Shown: positions 1 through 7,678 of the stretch, one piece after another
Layout: each line of letters starts with the position of its first letter
How positions within the stretch are numbered: position 1 is the first letter of the stretch
DNA from: Tranquillimonas rosea
GTDB taxonomy: Bacteria; Pseudomonadota; Alphaproteobacteria; Rhodobacterales; Rhodobacteraceae
Length of the DNA: 64,000 nt
Direction of reading: 5' to 3'
Assembly (NCBI RefSeq): GCF_900111315.1
Contig: NZ_FOGU01000008.1
Coordinates: 62,001-126,000 of the forward strand
The notes under the pieces: generated by a model
Databases searched by the model: none
What the model saw: the letters and a program-made list of their open reading frames with translations, nothing else
Told to the model about the DNA's origin: nothing
Program-made: the position numbers and the translations under genes

Positions 1-163
1 GGCGGCGCTGGCGCTGGCGCTGATCGCCGCCGGCTTCGCGGGCACGCTCTGCGGGCGGCTGGTGCTGAACCGGATCACCGACACGGCCTTTCGCCGCGTC
101 CTTGACGTGATCCTGGTGCTGATCTCGCTCCGGCTGATCTGGGCGGGCCTCGTCGCCGGATAG
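1..163 (+). CDS. TauE/SafE (TSUP) family permease, C-terminal fragment
   Basis: Reading from base 2, the frame gives about 53 residues ending at TAG 161-163. The gene begins before the window. The fragment is two hydrophobic segments separated by a short polar stretch with a G-LCGR element and an R-VLD element. This matches the end of TauE/SafE-type sulfite/organosulfonate exporters (TSUP, DUF81), where a glycine-rich helix is followed by a loop with an FRR-LD motif and a last membrane helix. The likely role is inner-membrane export of sulfite-like anions or another small acid. The substrate cannot be read from a fragment. It is convergent with the RND pump gene, with only 18 bases between the two stops and no obvious terminator hairpin. 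Confidence 0.6.
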   Translation, partial: AALALALIAAGFAGTLCGRLVLNRITDTAFRRVLDVILVLISLRLIWAGLVAG

Positions 164-181
164 CGCGGCCCGCCCTTTGCG

Positions 182-3100
182 TCACGCGGGCTGGGGCGTG
201 CCCTGCTCGGCTGAGGCCGCCTTGTCCGCTTTCCGCGCCTTGGGGAAGAAGCTGTAGTACAGCACCGGCGCGGCGATCAGCGTGAGGACGGTGGCGAAGG
301 CGAGGCCGCCCATGATCGTGACCGCCATCGACGCGAAGAACGCGTCGCCCAGCAGGGGGATCATGCCCAGGATGGTCGTCGCCGCCGCCAGGACCACGGG
401 CCTGAGACGCGAGGTCGACGCCTCGACCACGGCGCGGGTGAAGGGCACACCGTCGGCGCGGGTCAGGTCGATCTCTTCCACGAGGACGATGCCGTTCTTG
501 ATCAGCATCCCCGACAGGCTGAGCAGGCCCAGCAGCGCCGTGAACGAGAAGGGCAGGCCGGTGCCCAGCAGGCCGATCGCGACCCCGTTCACCGACATCG
601 GCACCAGCAGCCAAATGATCAGCGGTTGGCGCAGCCGCCCGAACAGGAAGATCGAGATCAGCACCATCACCAGCAGGCTGATGGGCAACTGGCGGCCGAG
701 GCTTTCCTGCGCCTGGCTCGAATCCTCGTATTCGCCGCCCCATTCCATCGCGTAGCCCTCGGGCAACTCCATCGCCTCGATGGTGCCACGAACCTCGCTG
801 AACACGTCCGCCGCGTTGGCGTCGCCGACCAGCCCCGCCTCGACCGTGATGGTGGGCAGCCGATTGCGCCGGCGCAGAAGGGTGTCCTGCACCTCGGTCT
901 CGAAGCCGTCGACGATCTCTTCGAGGATGATAAAGCGCTGTGCCGGCTCGGAATAGACCACCTGGTCGATCAGGCGGGCCTCGCCGCCCTCTTCGCCCGC
1001 GTCGGTGCGCACCACGATCGGGATCAGGCGGTCGTCCTCGCGGTAGGTGCCCGCGCGCTCGCCGTCTGTGGCGATGCTGAGCGCCCGTGCGACGTCCTGG
1101 CGCGAGACGCCGGCGGTCTGGGCGCGCTCGTCGGCATAGATGGGCTTGAGCACAATCTCGCGCTCGCGCCAGTTGGTCCGCAGGTCCTGCACCCGGTCCG
1201 AGGCCTCGCGCAGACGGTCCTCGGCCTCTTCGGCCAGGCGGCGCAGCACGTCGGGATCGTTGCCCGAGAACCGCGCCGCGATGGGCGAGCCGCCGCCGGG
1301 CCCGAAGGCCAGCCTTTCGGTCCTGAACTCGCCGGAGACCAGCTCGGAGCGTCCGAACCGTTCGAGATCCGCCCTGAGGCCGGGGATTTCCTCGAGGTTG
1401 TGGGTCCGGATGATGAGGTGGCCGTAGGTCGGCAGGCTTTCCTCGGGCGCGTAGGTCAGCATGAAGCGTGTCGCGCCGCCGCCGACGAAGGTCGAGACCG
1501 ATACGACCTCCTCTCGCTTGGACAGCCAGTCTTCGACCCGCGCCATCTCCGATGCCGTCTGTTTGATGTCGGTGCCCTGGGGCATCCGGTAATGGGCGTA
1601 GAACAGCGGCGTGTTGCTGTCGGGGAAGAACTGCTGCTCGACCTTGCCGAAGCCCCAGTAGCAGGCGACCGTCAGGCCGACGAGCGCCACGAGCACCAGC
1701 CAGCGCGCCTTCAGCGCGCCGCGCAGGACGGCGGCGTAGGTGCGGAAGATCGGCCCGCCATAGGTTTGCGCGTCGTCGCCGGTGCCGCGCTTGAACACGT
1801 AATGCGCCAAGAGCGGCGTTGCTGTGAGCGCCAGCACCCAGGACAGCAGGAGAGAGATGCCGATCACGGCGAAGAGCGAGAACAGGAACTCGCCGGTGGC
1901 GTCCGGCGACAGGCCGATCCCGGCAAAGGCCATGATGCCGATGACCGTCGCCCCCAACAGCGGGATTTGCGTCTTGCCGGCGACCTCCTGGGCCGAGTCC
2001 CGGGATGACTTGCCCCGGGACATCTCGATCTGCATGCCCTCGGCGACGACGATGGCGTTGTCGACCAGCATCCCCATAGCGATGATCAGCGCCCCGAGCG
2101 AGATGCGCTCCATCTCGATCGAGAAGACCGCCATGAAGAACACGGTGCCGACGACCGTGAGCAGCAGTGTTGTCCCTACCGCCACCGCCGAGCGCCAGCC
2201 CATGAAGAGCGCCAGCACCAGCACGACGATAGCCACCGACATCGCGAGGTTCTTGAGGAACGAGTTCGAGGCCTCCTCGACCACGAGGTGCTGCTGGTAG
2301 ATCGGGTGCAGCTCGACACCGATGGGGATCTCGGACTGCAACTGGGCGAGCTTGTCGTCGACGGCGTGACCGATGTCGACGATGTTCAGGTTCGACAGGC
2401 CCGACACGCCCAGCGTGAACGCCTCCTCTCCGTCGAAGCGGATGATCTGCTGGGGATCCTCGGCGCGTCCGCGGGATACGGTGGCCAGGTCGGTCAGCTC
2501 GACGATCTCGCCGTTGACGCCGATCGTGAGGCTCGCGATCTCGTCCGTGGTGGTCGATCCGTCGGGCGCGTCGATGCGGATGTCCTGTCCGCGTCGGGTG
2601 ACGCTGCCGGCCGCGACGACCTCGTTCGAGGTCTGGATGGCGTTGATTATGACCTGGGGCGACAGGCCGAGATTGGCGAGGATCGGCAGGTCGGGTTCGA
2701 CGTAGATGCGCTCGTCTGGGAGCCCGGCGAGCGAGACGTCGGCCACGCCCTCGACCGCCAGCAGTTCACGTCGTAGGAAGCTGGCGATGCGGTGGGTCTC
2801 GGCGTCGGTGAAACCGGGTGTCGTGACGGCGAAGAAGATGCCGTAGACGTCGCCGAAGCTGTCGTTAACGATGGGAGCCCGCGCGCCAGACGGCAGTTCG
2901 GCCTGTGCCGTATCGTTGATCTGGTTGCGCAGCTTGTCCCAGATCTGCGGCAGTTCAGAGCCGTCGAACGTGTCCTCGATATGCACGTCGAGCCGCGACA
3001 CGCCGGGCCGGTTGGACGAGGTGACGAAGTCGATCTCGTCCATCTCCTGCACCGCCGATTCCAGCGGCTCGGACACTTCGCGCGCGACCTGCGCGGCGGA

Positions 3101-3262
3101 GGCGCCGGGATATTGCGTGACGACGACGGCCTGCTTGATGGTAAACGACGGATCCTCAAGCCGGCCGATCACCGAGAACCCCCAGATGCCGCCCAAGAGG
3201 CAGCCGATCATCAGGATCCAGGTCAGCAGCGACTTGTCGATCGAGGCGCGCGCGATCTGCAT
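182..3262 (-). CDS. RND efflux pump, inner-membrane permease (AcrB/HAE1-like)
   Basis: 1026 residues, the usual RND pump length, with the duplicated plan of one N-terminal helix, a large periplasmic loop, six helices, and the same again. It should act as a proton-driven trimer with the adaptor encoded just upstream (3 bases between adaptor stop and this ATG) and an outer-membrane channel encoded elsewhere. The N-terminus carries the RLEDPSF and YPGA elements typical of the family. In helix 4, where AcrB has two adjacent aspartates (D407-D408), this protein reads VDNAIVV, so the second acidic residue is asparagine. The helix-10 lysine is kept (IKNGIVL). The VDN form recurs in a branch of these pumps, so the protein is probably functional. 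The substrate is unknown. Last gene of the tetR-adaptor-pump operon. Confidence 0.93.
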   Translation of the reverse strand: MQIARASIDKSLLTWILMIGCLLGGIWGFSVIGRLEDPSFTIKQAVVVTQYPGASAAQVAREVSEPLESAVQEMDEIDFVTSSNRPGVSRLDVHIEDTFDGSELPQIWDKLRNQINDTAQAELPSGARAPIVNDSFGDVYGIFFAVTTPGFTDAETHRIASFLRRELLAVEGVADVSLAGLPDERIYVEPDLPILANLGLSPQVIINAIQTSNEVVAAGSVTRRGQDIRIDAPDGSTTTDEIASLTIGVNGEIVELTDLATVSRGRAEDPQQIIRFDGEEAFTLGVSGLSNLNIVDIGHAVDDKLAQLQSEIPIGVELHPIYQQHLVVEEASNSFLKNLAMSVAIVVLVLALFMGWRSAVAVGTTLLLTVVGTVFFMAVFSIEMERISLGALIIAMGMLVDNAIVVAEGMQIEMSRGKSSRDSAQEVAGKTQIPLLGATVIGIMAFAGIGLSPDATGEFLFSLFAVIGISLLLSWVLALTATPLLAHYVFKRGTGDDAQTYGGPIFRTYAAVLRGALKARWLVLVALVGLTVACYWGFGKVEQQFFPDSNTPLFYAHYRMPQGTDIKQTASEMARVEDWLSKREEVVSVSTFVGGGATRFMLTYAPEESLPTYGHLIIRTHNLEEIPGLRADLERFGRSELVSGEFRTERLAFGPGGGSPIAARFSGNDPDVLRRLAEEAEDRLREASDRVQDLRTNWREREIVLKPIYADERAQTAGVSRQDVARALSIATDGERAGTYREDDRLIPIVVRTDAGEEGGEARLIDQVVYSEPAQRFIILEEIVDGFETEVQDTLLRRRNRLPTITVEAGLVGDANAADVFSEVRGTIEAMELPEGYAMEWGGEYEDSSQAQESLGRQLPISLLVMVLISIFLFGRLRQPLIIWLLVPMSVNGVAIGLLGTGLPFSFTALLGLLSLSGMLIKNGIVLVEEIDLTRADGVPFTRAVVEASTSRLRPVVLAAATTILGMIPLLGDAFFASMAVTIMGGLAFATVLTLIAAPVLYYSFFPKARKADKAASAEQGTPQPA

Positions 3263-3265
3263 GGT

Positions 3266-4342
3266 CTAGCCCTCCACGCCGGCATAGCGCCGGACGGTCT
3301 GTCCGTCGCGCAGCTGCGAGGCGCCCGCGACGACGATCGGCGTTCCCGCCTGCAGTCCCGAGACGACGCGGAAGCGGCCGTCATGGGTGGCCTCGACCTC
3401 GACCGTCTTGCGGCGGACGGTGCCGGTGTCGCCCTCGGCCGGCTCGAACACCATCACCGCCGGATCGCGGTCGGGGGTGAAGATCAGCGCGGTCTCGGGC
3501 ACGAAGATCGGGCCGTCCATGCCGCTGTCCACGACCGCCTCGACCCGCGCCGAGGCGCCGGGCAGAAGCCAGTCCTCGGGTTCCTCGGTGAAGGCGAGGG
3601 TCAGGGTGTAGGTCTGCCCGACATCCGCCGTCTCGGCCTCGAACTCGCGGATTTCCAGCGGATAGGCGCCGGGCCCGCCGGGGAAGGTCGCGCTGAACTG
3701 CACGTTCGGTTCGTCCTGCACCCGCTGGAACAGCACCTCGGGCACCTCGATGTCGACCTGAAGCTCGGACATGTCGTGCAGCCGGACGACCGGCGTGCCG
3801 GCGCTGACGGTCGAGAACTTGGCTTCGAGCCGCCGCACGACGAGCGCGTCGAACGGGGCGTGCAGCGTCGCGTCCTCCAGCTGGTCGCGGGCCTCCTGAA
3901 GCTGTATCTCGGCCAGTTGCTCGGCCGTCCGGGCGTCTTCGATGTTCACCTCGGTCACCGTCTCGCGGCCCAGGTTCTCGAGCCGTTCCCGGTCGCCCCG
4001 CGCGTCGGCGAGTTCGACCTCGGCGCGTTCGACCGCAAGCTCGAAGGACTCGAGGTCGAGCTTGCCGACCAGCTCTCCTTCGTCGAGGAACCTGCCCTCG
4101 ACCACCGGCAGCTCGACGATCTGGCCGCCGACCTGGAAGGCCAGGTTCACCGTCTCCTGGGCCGAGACACGGCCGAAGAACTGCCGGCGGAGCGTGCCGT
4201 CGCCGGGCTGGACGGTCTCGATCTTGGCCGGGCGCAGCGGTGCTTGCCCCGTTTCGTCCTGTCCGTCGCCGCTTTCCTGCGCGGAGAGCGGTGCGGCGAG
4301 GACGGCGCAGAACGCCAGGGCAGCAAGCAGGGTCTTGGTCAT
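3266..4342 (-). CDS. RND efflux periplasmic adaptor (membrane fusion protein)
   Basis: 358 residues with an N-terminal signal sequence ending near an AQES site, so periplasmic or inner-membrane anchored. The order is lipoyl half-motif, central alpha-helical hairpin (about residues 90-160, rich in E, A, L and R), second lipoyl half with the AP-DA element, then beta-barrel and membrane-proximal domains. This is the standard HlyD/AcrA-type adaptor plan. It bridges the pump at 182-3262 to an outer-membrane channel not encoded here. The start ATG overlaps the stop of the TetR gene in an ATGA arrangement, which implies translational coupling within one operon. Confidence 0.92.
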   Translation of the reverse strand: MTKTLLAALAFCAVLAAPLSAQESGDGQDETGQAPLRPAKIETVQPGDGTLRRQFFGRVSAQETVNLAFQVGGQIVELPVVEGRFLDEGELVGKLDLESFELAVERAEVELADARGDRERLENLGRETVTEVNIEDARTAEQLAEIQLQEARDQLEDATLHAPFDALVVRRLEAKFSTVSAGTPVVRLHDMSELQVDIEVPEVLFQRVQDEPNVQFSATFPGGPGAYPLEIREFEAETADVGQTYTLTLAFTEEPEDWLLPGASARVEAVVDSGMDGPIFVPETALIFTPDRDPAVMVFEPAEGDTGTVRRKTVEVEATHDGRFRVVSGLQAGTPIVVAGASQLRDGQTVRRYAGVEG

Positions 4343-4938
4343 GGCGATGATCCTTCGTCAGGAAAGGCCGCGGGCAGGTTGGAGAATCCGCGCATGGCGA
4401 GCAGCGCGAACGAATTGGCGACGTCCTCGGCGTCGAGATCCTCGGCGTGGAACACCCAGAACCGCATCACGCCGAGCAGGGCGCCGGAGAAGAAGTAGAC
4501 TTTGGTGCGCATCAGGGGCGTGGGCGGAAGATCCTCGCCGCCGCGCTCGAGCCGCATCAGCGTCTCGAAGAGGGTCGCGAACCGCGCCTGCAGGTCCAAC
4601 CCCGAGCCCCCCGACAGGATCGTGCGAAGGCGCGGGTCGTCCCGGTCGATCCAGCGCAGGATGCTCGCCACATGGGCGGTGAACTTCGCCTCGACGTCGT
4701 CGCCGGTGGTGATGCAGCCCGAGGCCCGGCGCATCTCTTCGAGGTTGGCCAGGAAATCGTCGAGATACGCGCTGAGCATGTCCTGAAGCCCGGCGTAATT
4801 GGCGTAGAAGGTCTGCCGCGTCACCCCGGCCTGCCGGGACAGCCCCTCGATCGAGAGCTGGCAGAGGGGCTGCTCGCACAGCGCTTCTCTGAGGGCGTGC
4901 TGCAGCTTGTTGCGGGAGGTTTCGCGGCGCTTGTGCAT
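4339..4938 (-). CDS. TetR/AcrR family transcriptional repressor
   Basis: 199 residues from the ATG at 4938. A GTG at 4947 would add three residues. The N-terminal helix-turn-helix (about residues 10-55) has the TetR signature: a Q-L-SIEGLS start, then RQAGVTRQTFYANY, close to the canonical GVSKGTFYHYF. The C-terminal ligand-binding half is family-variable, so the inducer is unknown. It is first in an operon with the adaptor and RND pump (4-base overlap) and is almost certainly their local repressor. It probably binds between 4940 and 5107, upstream of itself and the divergent aminotransferase gene. Confidence 0.9.
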   Translation of the reverse strand: MHKRRETSRNKLQHALREALCEQPLCQLSIEGLSRQAGVTRQTFYANYAGLQDMLSAYLDDFLANLEEMRRASGCITTGDDVEAKFTAHVASILRWIDRDDPRLRTILSGGSGLDLQARFATLFETLMRLERGGEDLPPTPLMRTKVYFFSGALLGVMRFWVFHAEDLDAEDVANSFALLAMRGFSNLPAAFPDEGSSP

Positions 4939-4944
4939 GCGCGG

Positions 4945-4973
4945 CACCTAGAGAGCTGCTTTACGACTGTCAA
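4945..4973 (-). promoter_or_regulatory. Candidate promoter of the tetR-RND operon
   Basis: On the minus strand a perfect TTGACA lies at 4973-4968, followed by 17 bases and a weak -10 (TAGGTG, 4950-4945). If used, transcription would begin at or within a base or two of the ATG at 4938, giving a leaderless message. No Shine-Dalgarno sequence is obvious in front of that ATG. The -35 match is strong and the -10 match is poor. Confidence 0.3.
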
Positions 4974-5107
4974 GAAAATGACCTGTCGCGCGGTGTGCTT
5001 CTGCGAAGGGCGGGTCTGCGTTCTTGCGGCGGTGCCCGGATCCGCGGCAACGCCTCTTTCCCAGCCCGGGCGCGGACCATAGTGTTGTCGGGCCAAGAGA
5101 GGGTCCC

Positions 5108-6430
5108 ATGAGCCACGTTTTTGCCCGCAACAGCCGCCGCTCACCGCCTCGCGCCGTGGGGGGCGAGGGCTGCTATCTGATCGACGAGAGCGGCAAGCGG
5201 TATCTCGACGGCTCCGGCGGGGCCGCCGTCTCGTGCCTCGGCCACGGCGATGCCGAGGTAATCGCGGCGGTGCAGGACCAGCTGTCGACGCTGGCCTTCG
5301 CCCATACCGGGTTCTTCACCTCGGAGCCGGCCGAGGCGCTGGCCGACCTGCTGGTGTCCAAGGCGCCCGAGGGGATCGACAAGGTCTATCTCGTCTCCGG
5401 CGGGTCCGAGGCGATGGAGGCCGCGCTGAAGCTTGCCCGGCAATACTGGGTCGAGAAGGGCGAGCCGCAGCGGGGCCGCGTAATCGCACGACGGCAGAGC
5501 TATCACGGCAACACGCTGGGCGCCCTGTCCACCGGCGGCAACGCGTGGCGCCGCAGGCAGTTCGCGCCGCTCCTTCTGGACGTGAGCCATATCGACCCCT
5601 GCTACGAATACCGCCATCGCGCCGACGGCGAGAGCGCCGAGGCGTACGGCGCGCGGGCGGCGCAGAAGCTGGAGGACGAGCTGCTGCGCGTCGGGCCCGA
5701 GACGGTCATGGCCTTCGTCGCCGAACCGGTCGTCGGTGCCACATCGGGCGCGGTCCCGCCGGCCCCCGGCTATTTCCGCCGGATCCGCGAGATCTGCGAC
5801 CGCTACGGGATCCTGCTGATTCTCGACGAGGTCATGTGCGGCATGGGCCGGACCGGCACGCTGTTCGCCTGCGAGCAGGAGGGAATCGCGCCGGACATCT
5901 GCGCCGTGGCCAAGGGGCTTGGCGCCGGATACCAACCGATCGGCGCGATGCTGTGCAGCGCCGAGATCCATCAGGCCATCGCGGACGGGTCGGGCTTTTT
6001 CCAGCACGGACACACCTACATGGGGCATCCCACGGCCGCGGCTTGCGGGCTGGCGGTGCTGCGGGCCATCCTCGGCCGCGACCTGTTGCCGCGCGTCGTC
6101 CGGCAGGGCGAGACGCTGGATGCCGCGCTGCGGGACCGTTTCGGCCAGCATCCGCATGTCGGCGATATCCGGGGCAGGGGCCTGTTCCGCGGGCTCGAGA
6201 TCGTGGCCGACCGCGATGACAAGGTGCCGTTCGACCCCTCCCGTGGCACGGCGGCGCGGATCAAGACGGCAGCGTTCGAGGCGGGTCTGATCTGCTATCC
6301 GATGAGCGGCACGATCGACGGGCGGCAGGGCGATCACGTCCTTCTGGCGCCACCATTCATCATCTCGGACGAGCAGATCGACGAGCTCGTCGAGAAACTC
6401 GCACAGGCGGTCGAGGCCGCTGTCACCTGA
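5108..6430 (+). CDS. Class III (PLP-dependent) aminotransferase, substrate unknown
   Basis: 440 residues, normal length for class III (ornithine/GABA-type) aminotransferases. The ATG at 5108 has a purine-rich AAGAGAGGG in front. The frame stays open upstream, but that part is not family-like. Visible elements: the N-terminal GKRYLDGSGGAAVSCLGHG stretch, the LVSGGSEAMEAALK cofactor-phosphate motif, the YHGNTLG loop, the LILDEVMCGMGRTG aspartate region, and a lysine in CAVAKGLGAGYQP that should form the Schiff base. It closely resembles proteins annotated only as aspartate aminotransferase family protein, often near transporters. It sits between the tetR operon (divergent) and the TAXI-TRAP genes (same strand, 152 bases away), so a metabolic link to the TRAP substrate is possible but unproven. 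Confidence 0.88.
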   Translation: MSHVFARNSRRSPPRAVGGEGCYLIDESGKRYLDGSGGAAVSCLGHGDAEVIAAVQDQLSTLAFAHTGFFTSEPAEALADLLVSKAPEGIDKVYLVSGGSEAMEAALKLARQYWVEKGEPQRGRVIARRQSYHGNTLGALSTGGNAWRRRQFAPLLLDVSHIDPCYEYRHRADGESAEAYGARAAQKLEDELLRVGPETVMAFVAEPVVGATSGAVPPAPGYFRRIREICDRYGILLILDEVMCGMGRTGTLFACEQEGIAPDICAVAKGLGAGYQPIGAMLCSAEIHQAIADGSGFFQHGHTYMGHPTAAACGLAVLRAILGRDLLPRVVRQGETLDAALRDRFGQHPHVGDIRGRGLFRGLEIVADRDDKVPFDPSRGTAARIKTAAFEAGLICYPMSGTIDGRQGDHVLLAPPFIISDEQIDELVEKLAQAVEAAVT

Positions 6431-6458
6431 GACGCGGCGTTTGCCGGGATTTCAATAA

Positions 6459-6479
6459 CTTGCAGGCAGATGCTGCAAG
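6459..6479. repeat. Inverted repeat CTTGCAG-N7-CTGCAAG
   Basis: A perfect 7-bp inverted repeat with a 7-base spacer, 28 bases after the aminotransferase stop and about 100 bases before the TAXI gene. It stands out as a less GC-rich patch. No T-run follows, so it is not a convincing Rho-independent terminator. It could be an operator for the TRAP operon or an mRNA 3'-end hairpin. Confidence 0.4.
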
Positions 6480-6582
6480 ACGGTTGCGGCACTGCTCTTT
6501 GTAGGCAACCATACAATAACAAATCCGCGGTCATTCCGCCGGGACCACTCTGGCGCGGCCGCAATAACTAGGGAGATCGCAC

Positions 6583-7542
6583 ATGACTCTGCTCAAGACG
6601 ACGGCACTTGCAGGCCTCATCGCCGTGACCGGCGGCGTTGCAAGCGCGCAGGAAGAGTTCATCACAATCGGCACCGGGGGCCAGACCGGCGTCTACTATG
6701 TCGTCGGCCAGTCGATCTGCCGTCTGGTGAACCGCAACCAGGAAGAACACGGCCTGCGCTGCACGGCGCCGTCGACCGGCGGCTCGGTCGCCAACATCAA
6801 CGCGATCAAGGCCGGCGATCAGACCATGGGCGTCGCCCAGTCCGACCAGCAGTACTATGCCTATAACGGACAGCAGGCGTTCGATGAACCGTTCGAAGAT
6901 CTGCGCGCGGTGTTCTCGGTCCACCCCGAGCCGTTCACCGTCGTCGCCCGTGCCGACAGCGGAATCGAGACCTTCGCCGACCTCGAAGGCAAGCGCGTCA
7001 ACATCGGCAACCCCGGCTCCGGCCAGCGGGCGACGATGGACGTCGTGATGGAAGCCACCGGCATGACGACCGACGACTTCTCGCTCGTCTCCGAGCTGCA
7101 GGCGACCGAGCAGGCGCAGGCGATGTGCGACAACAAGATCGACGCCTTCGTTTACCAGGTCGGCCATCCGAACGGCTCGATCCAGGAAGCCTTCTCGTCG
7201 TGCGACGCGCAGTTCGTCGACGTCGAGGGCGACGCGATCTCCCAGCTGATCTCCGACAACCCGTTCTATGCCGAAGCTACGATCCCCGCGTCGCTGTACG
7301 AGGGCGTCGAGGAGGACACCACCACCTTCGGTGTGCGCGCGACCTTCGTGTCGTCCGCCGAGGTGCCGGAAGATACCGTCTACACCGTCGTCAGCGCGGT
7401 GTTCGACAACTTCGACCGGTTCAAGGGGCTGCATCCGGCCTTCGGTAACCTCGACCAGGAAGAGATGACCCAGTCGGGCCTCTCCGCGCCGCTGCATGCC
7501 GGTGCCGAGAAGTACTACAAGGAACAAGGCTGGATGGAGTGA
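6583..7542 (+). CDS. TAXI-family TRAP transporter solute-binding protein
   Basis: 319 residues with a Sec signal peptide cleaved after about residue 22 (GVASA then QEEF). The mature start, ITIGTGGQTGVYY, is the defining TAXI motif, followed by the STGGSVANI and G-VQSDQ-type segments of the family. It is a periplasmic extracytoplasmic receptor that delivers ligand to the TRAP permease encoded next. TAXI proteins studied elsewhere bind glutamate-like or other dicarboxylic/organic acids, but the ligand cannot be read from sequence. A GGGAG at about 8 bases before the ATG supports the start. Expected to be abundant relative to its permease, and the 136-base gap to the permease gene is compatible with differential expression. 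Confidence 0.93.
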   Translation: MTLLKTTALAGLIAVTGGVASAQEEFITIGTGGQTGVYYVVGQSICRLVNRNQEEHGLRCTAPSTGGSVANINAIKAGDQTMGVAQSDQQYYAYNGQQAFDEPFEDLRAVFSVHPEPFTVVARADSGIETFADLEGKRVNIGNPGSGQRATMDVVMEATGMTTDDFSLVSELQATEQAQAMCDNKIDAFVYQVGHPNGSIQEAFSSCDAQFVDVEGDAISQLISDNPFYAEATIPASLYEGVEEDTTTFGVRATFVSSAEVPEDTVYTVVSAVFDNFDRFKGLHPAFGNLDQEEMTQSGLSAPLHAGAEKYYKEQGWME

Positions 7543-7678
7543 TCCGGCACGCGACCCTGCGCTCGCCGGGTCGCACCGACGACCGGCGGTTCCGCCACGG
7601 CGGGGCCGCCCAACTTCCGCGAGATCGACATAACGGACCGGGCCCCGAGGCCCGCGCGGATCAGCAGGGTGGCCAGCG

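Noticed and set aside
626-2008. Plus-strand frame of 460 codons within the first RND pump
   Set aside because: No homology and purely a shadow of the minus-strand pump gene.
6459-6479. Rho-independent terminator after the aminotransferase
   Set aside because: The inverted repeat is perfect, but no T-run follows, so I list it only as a repeat.
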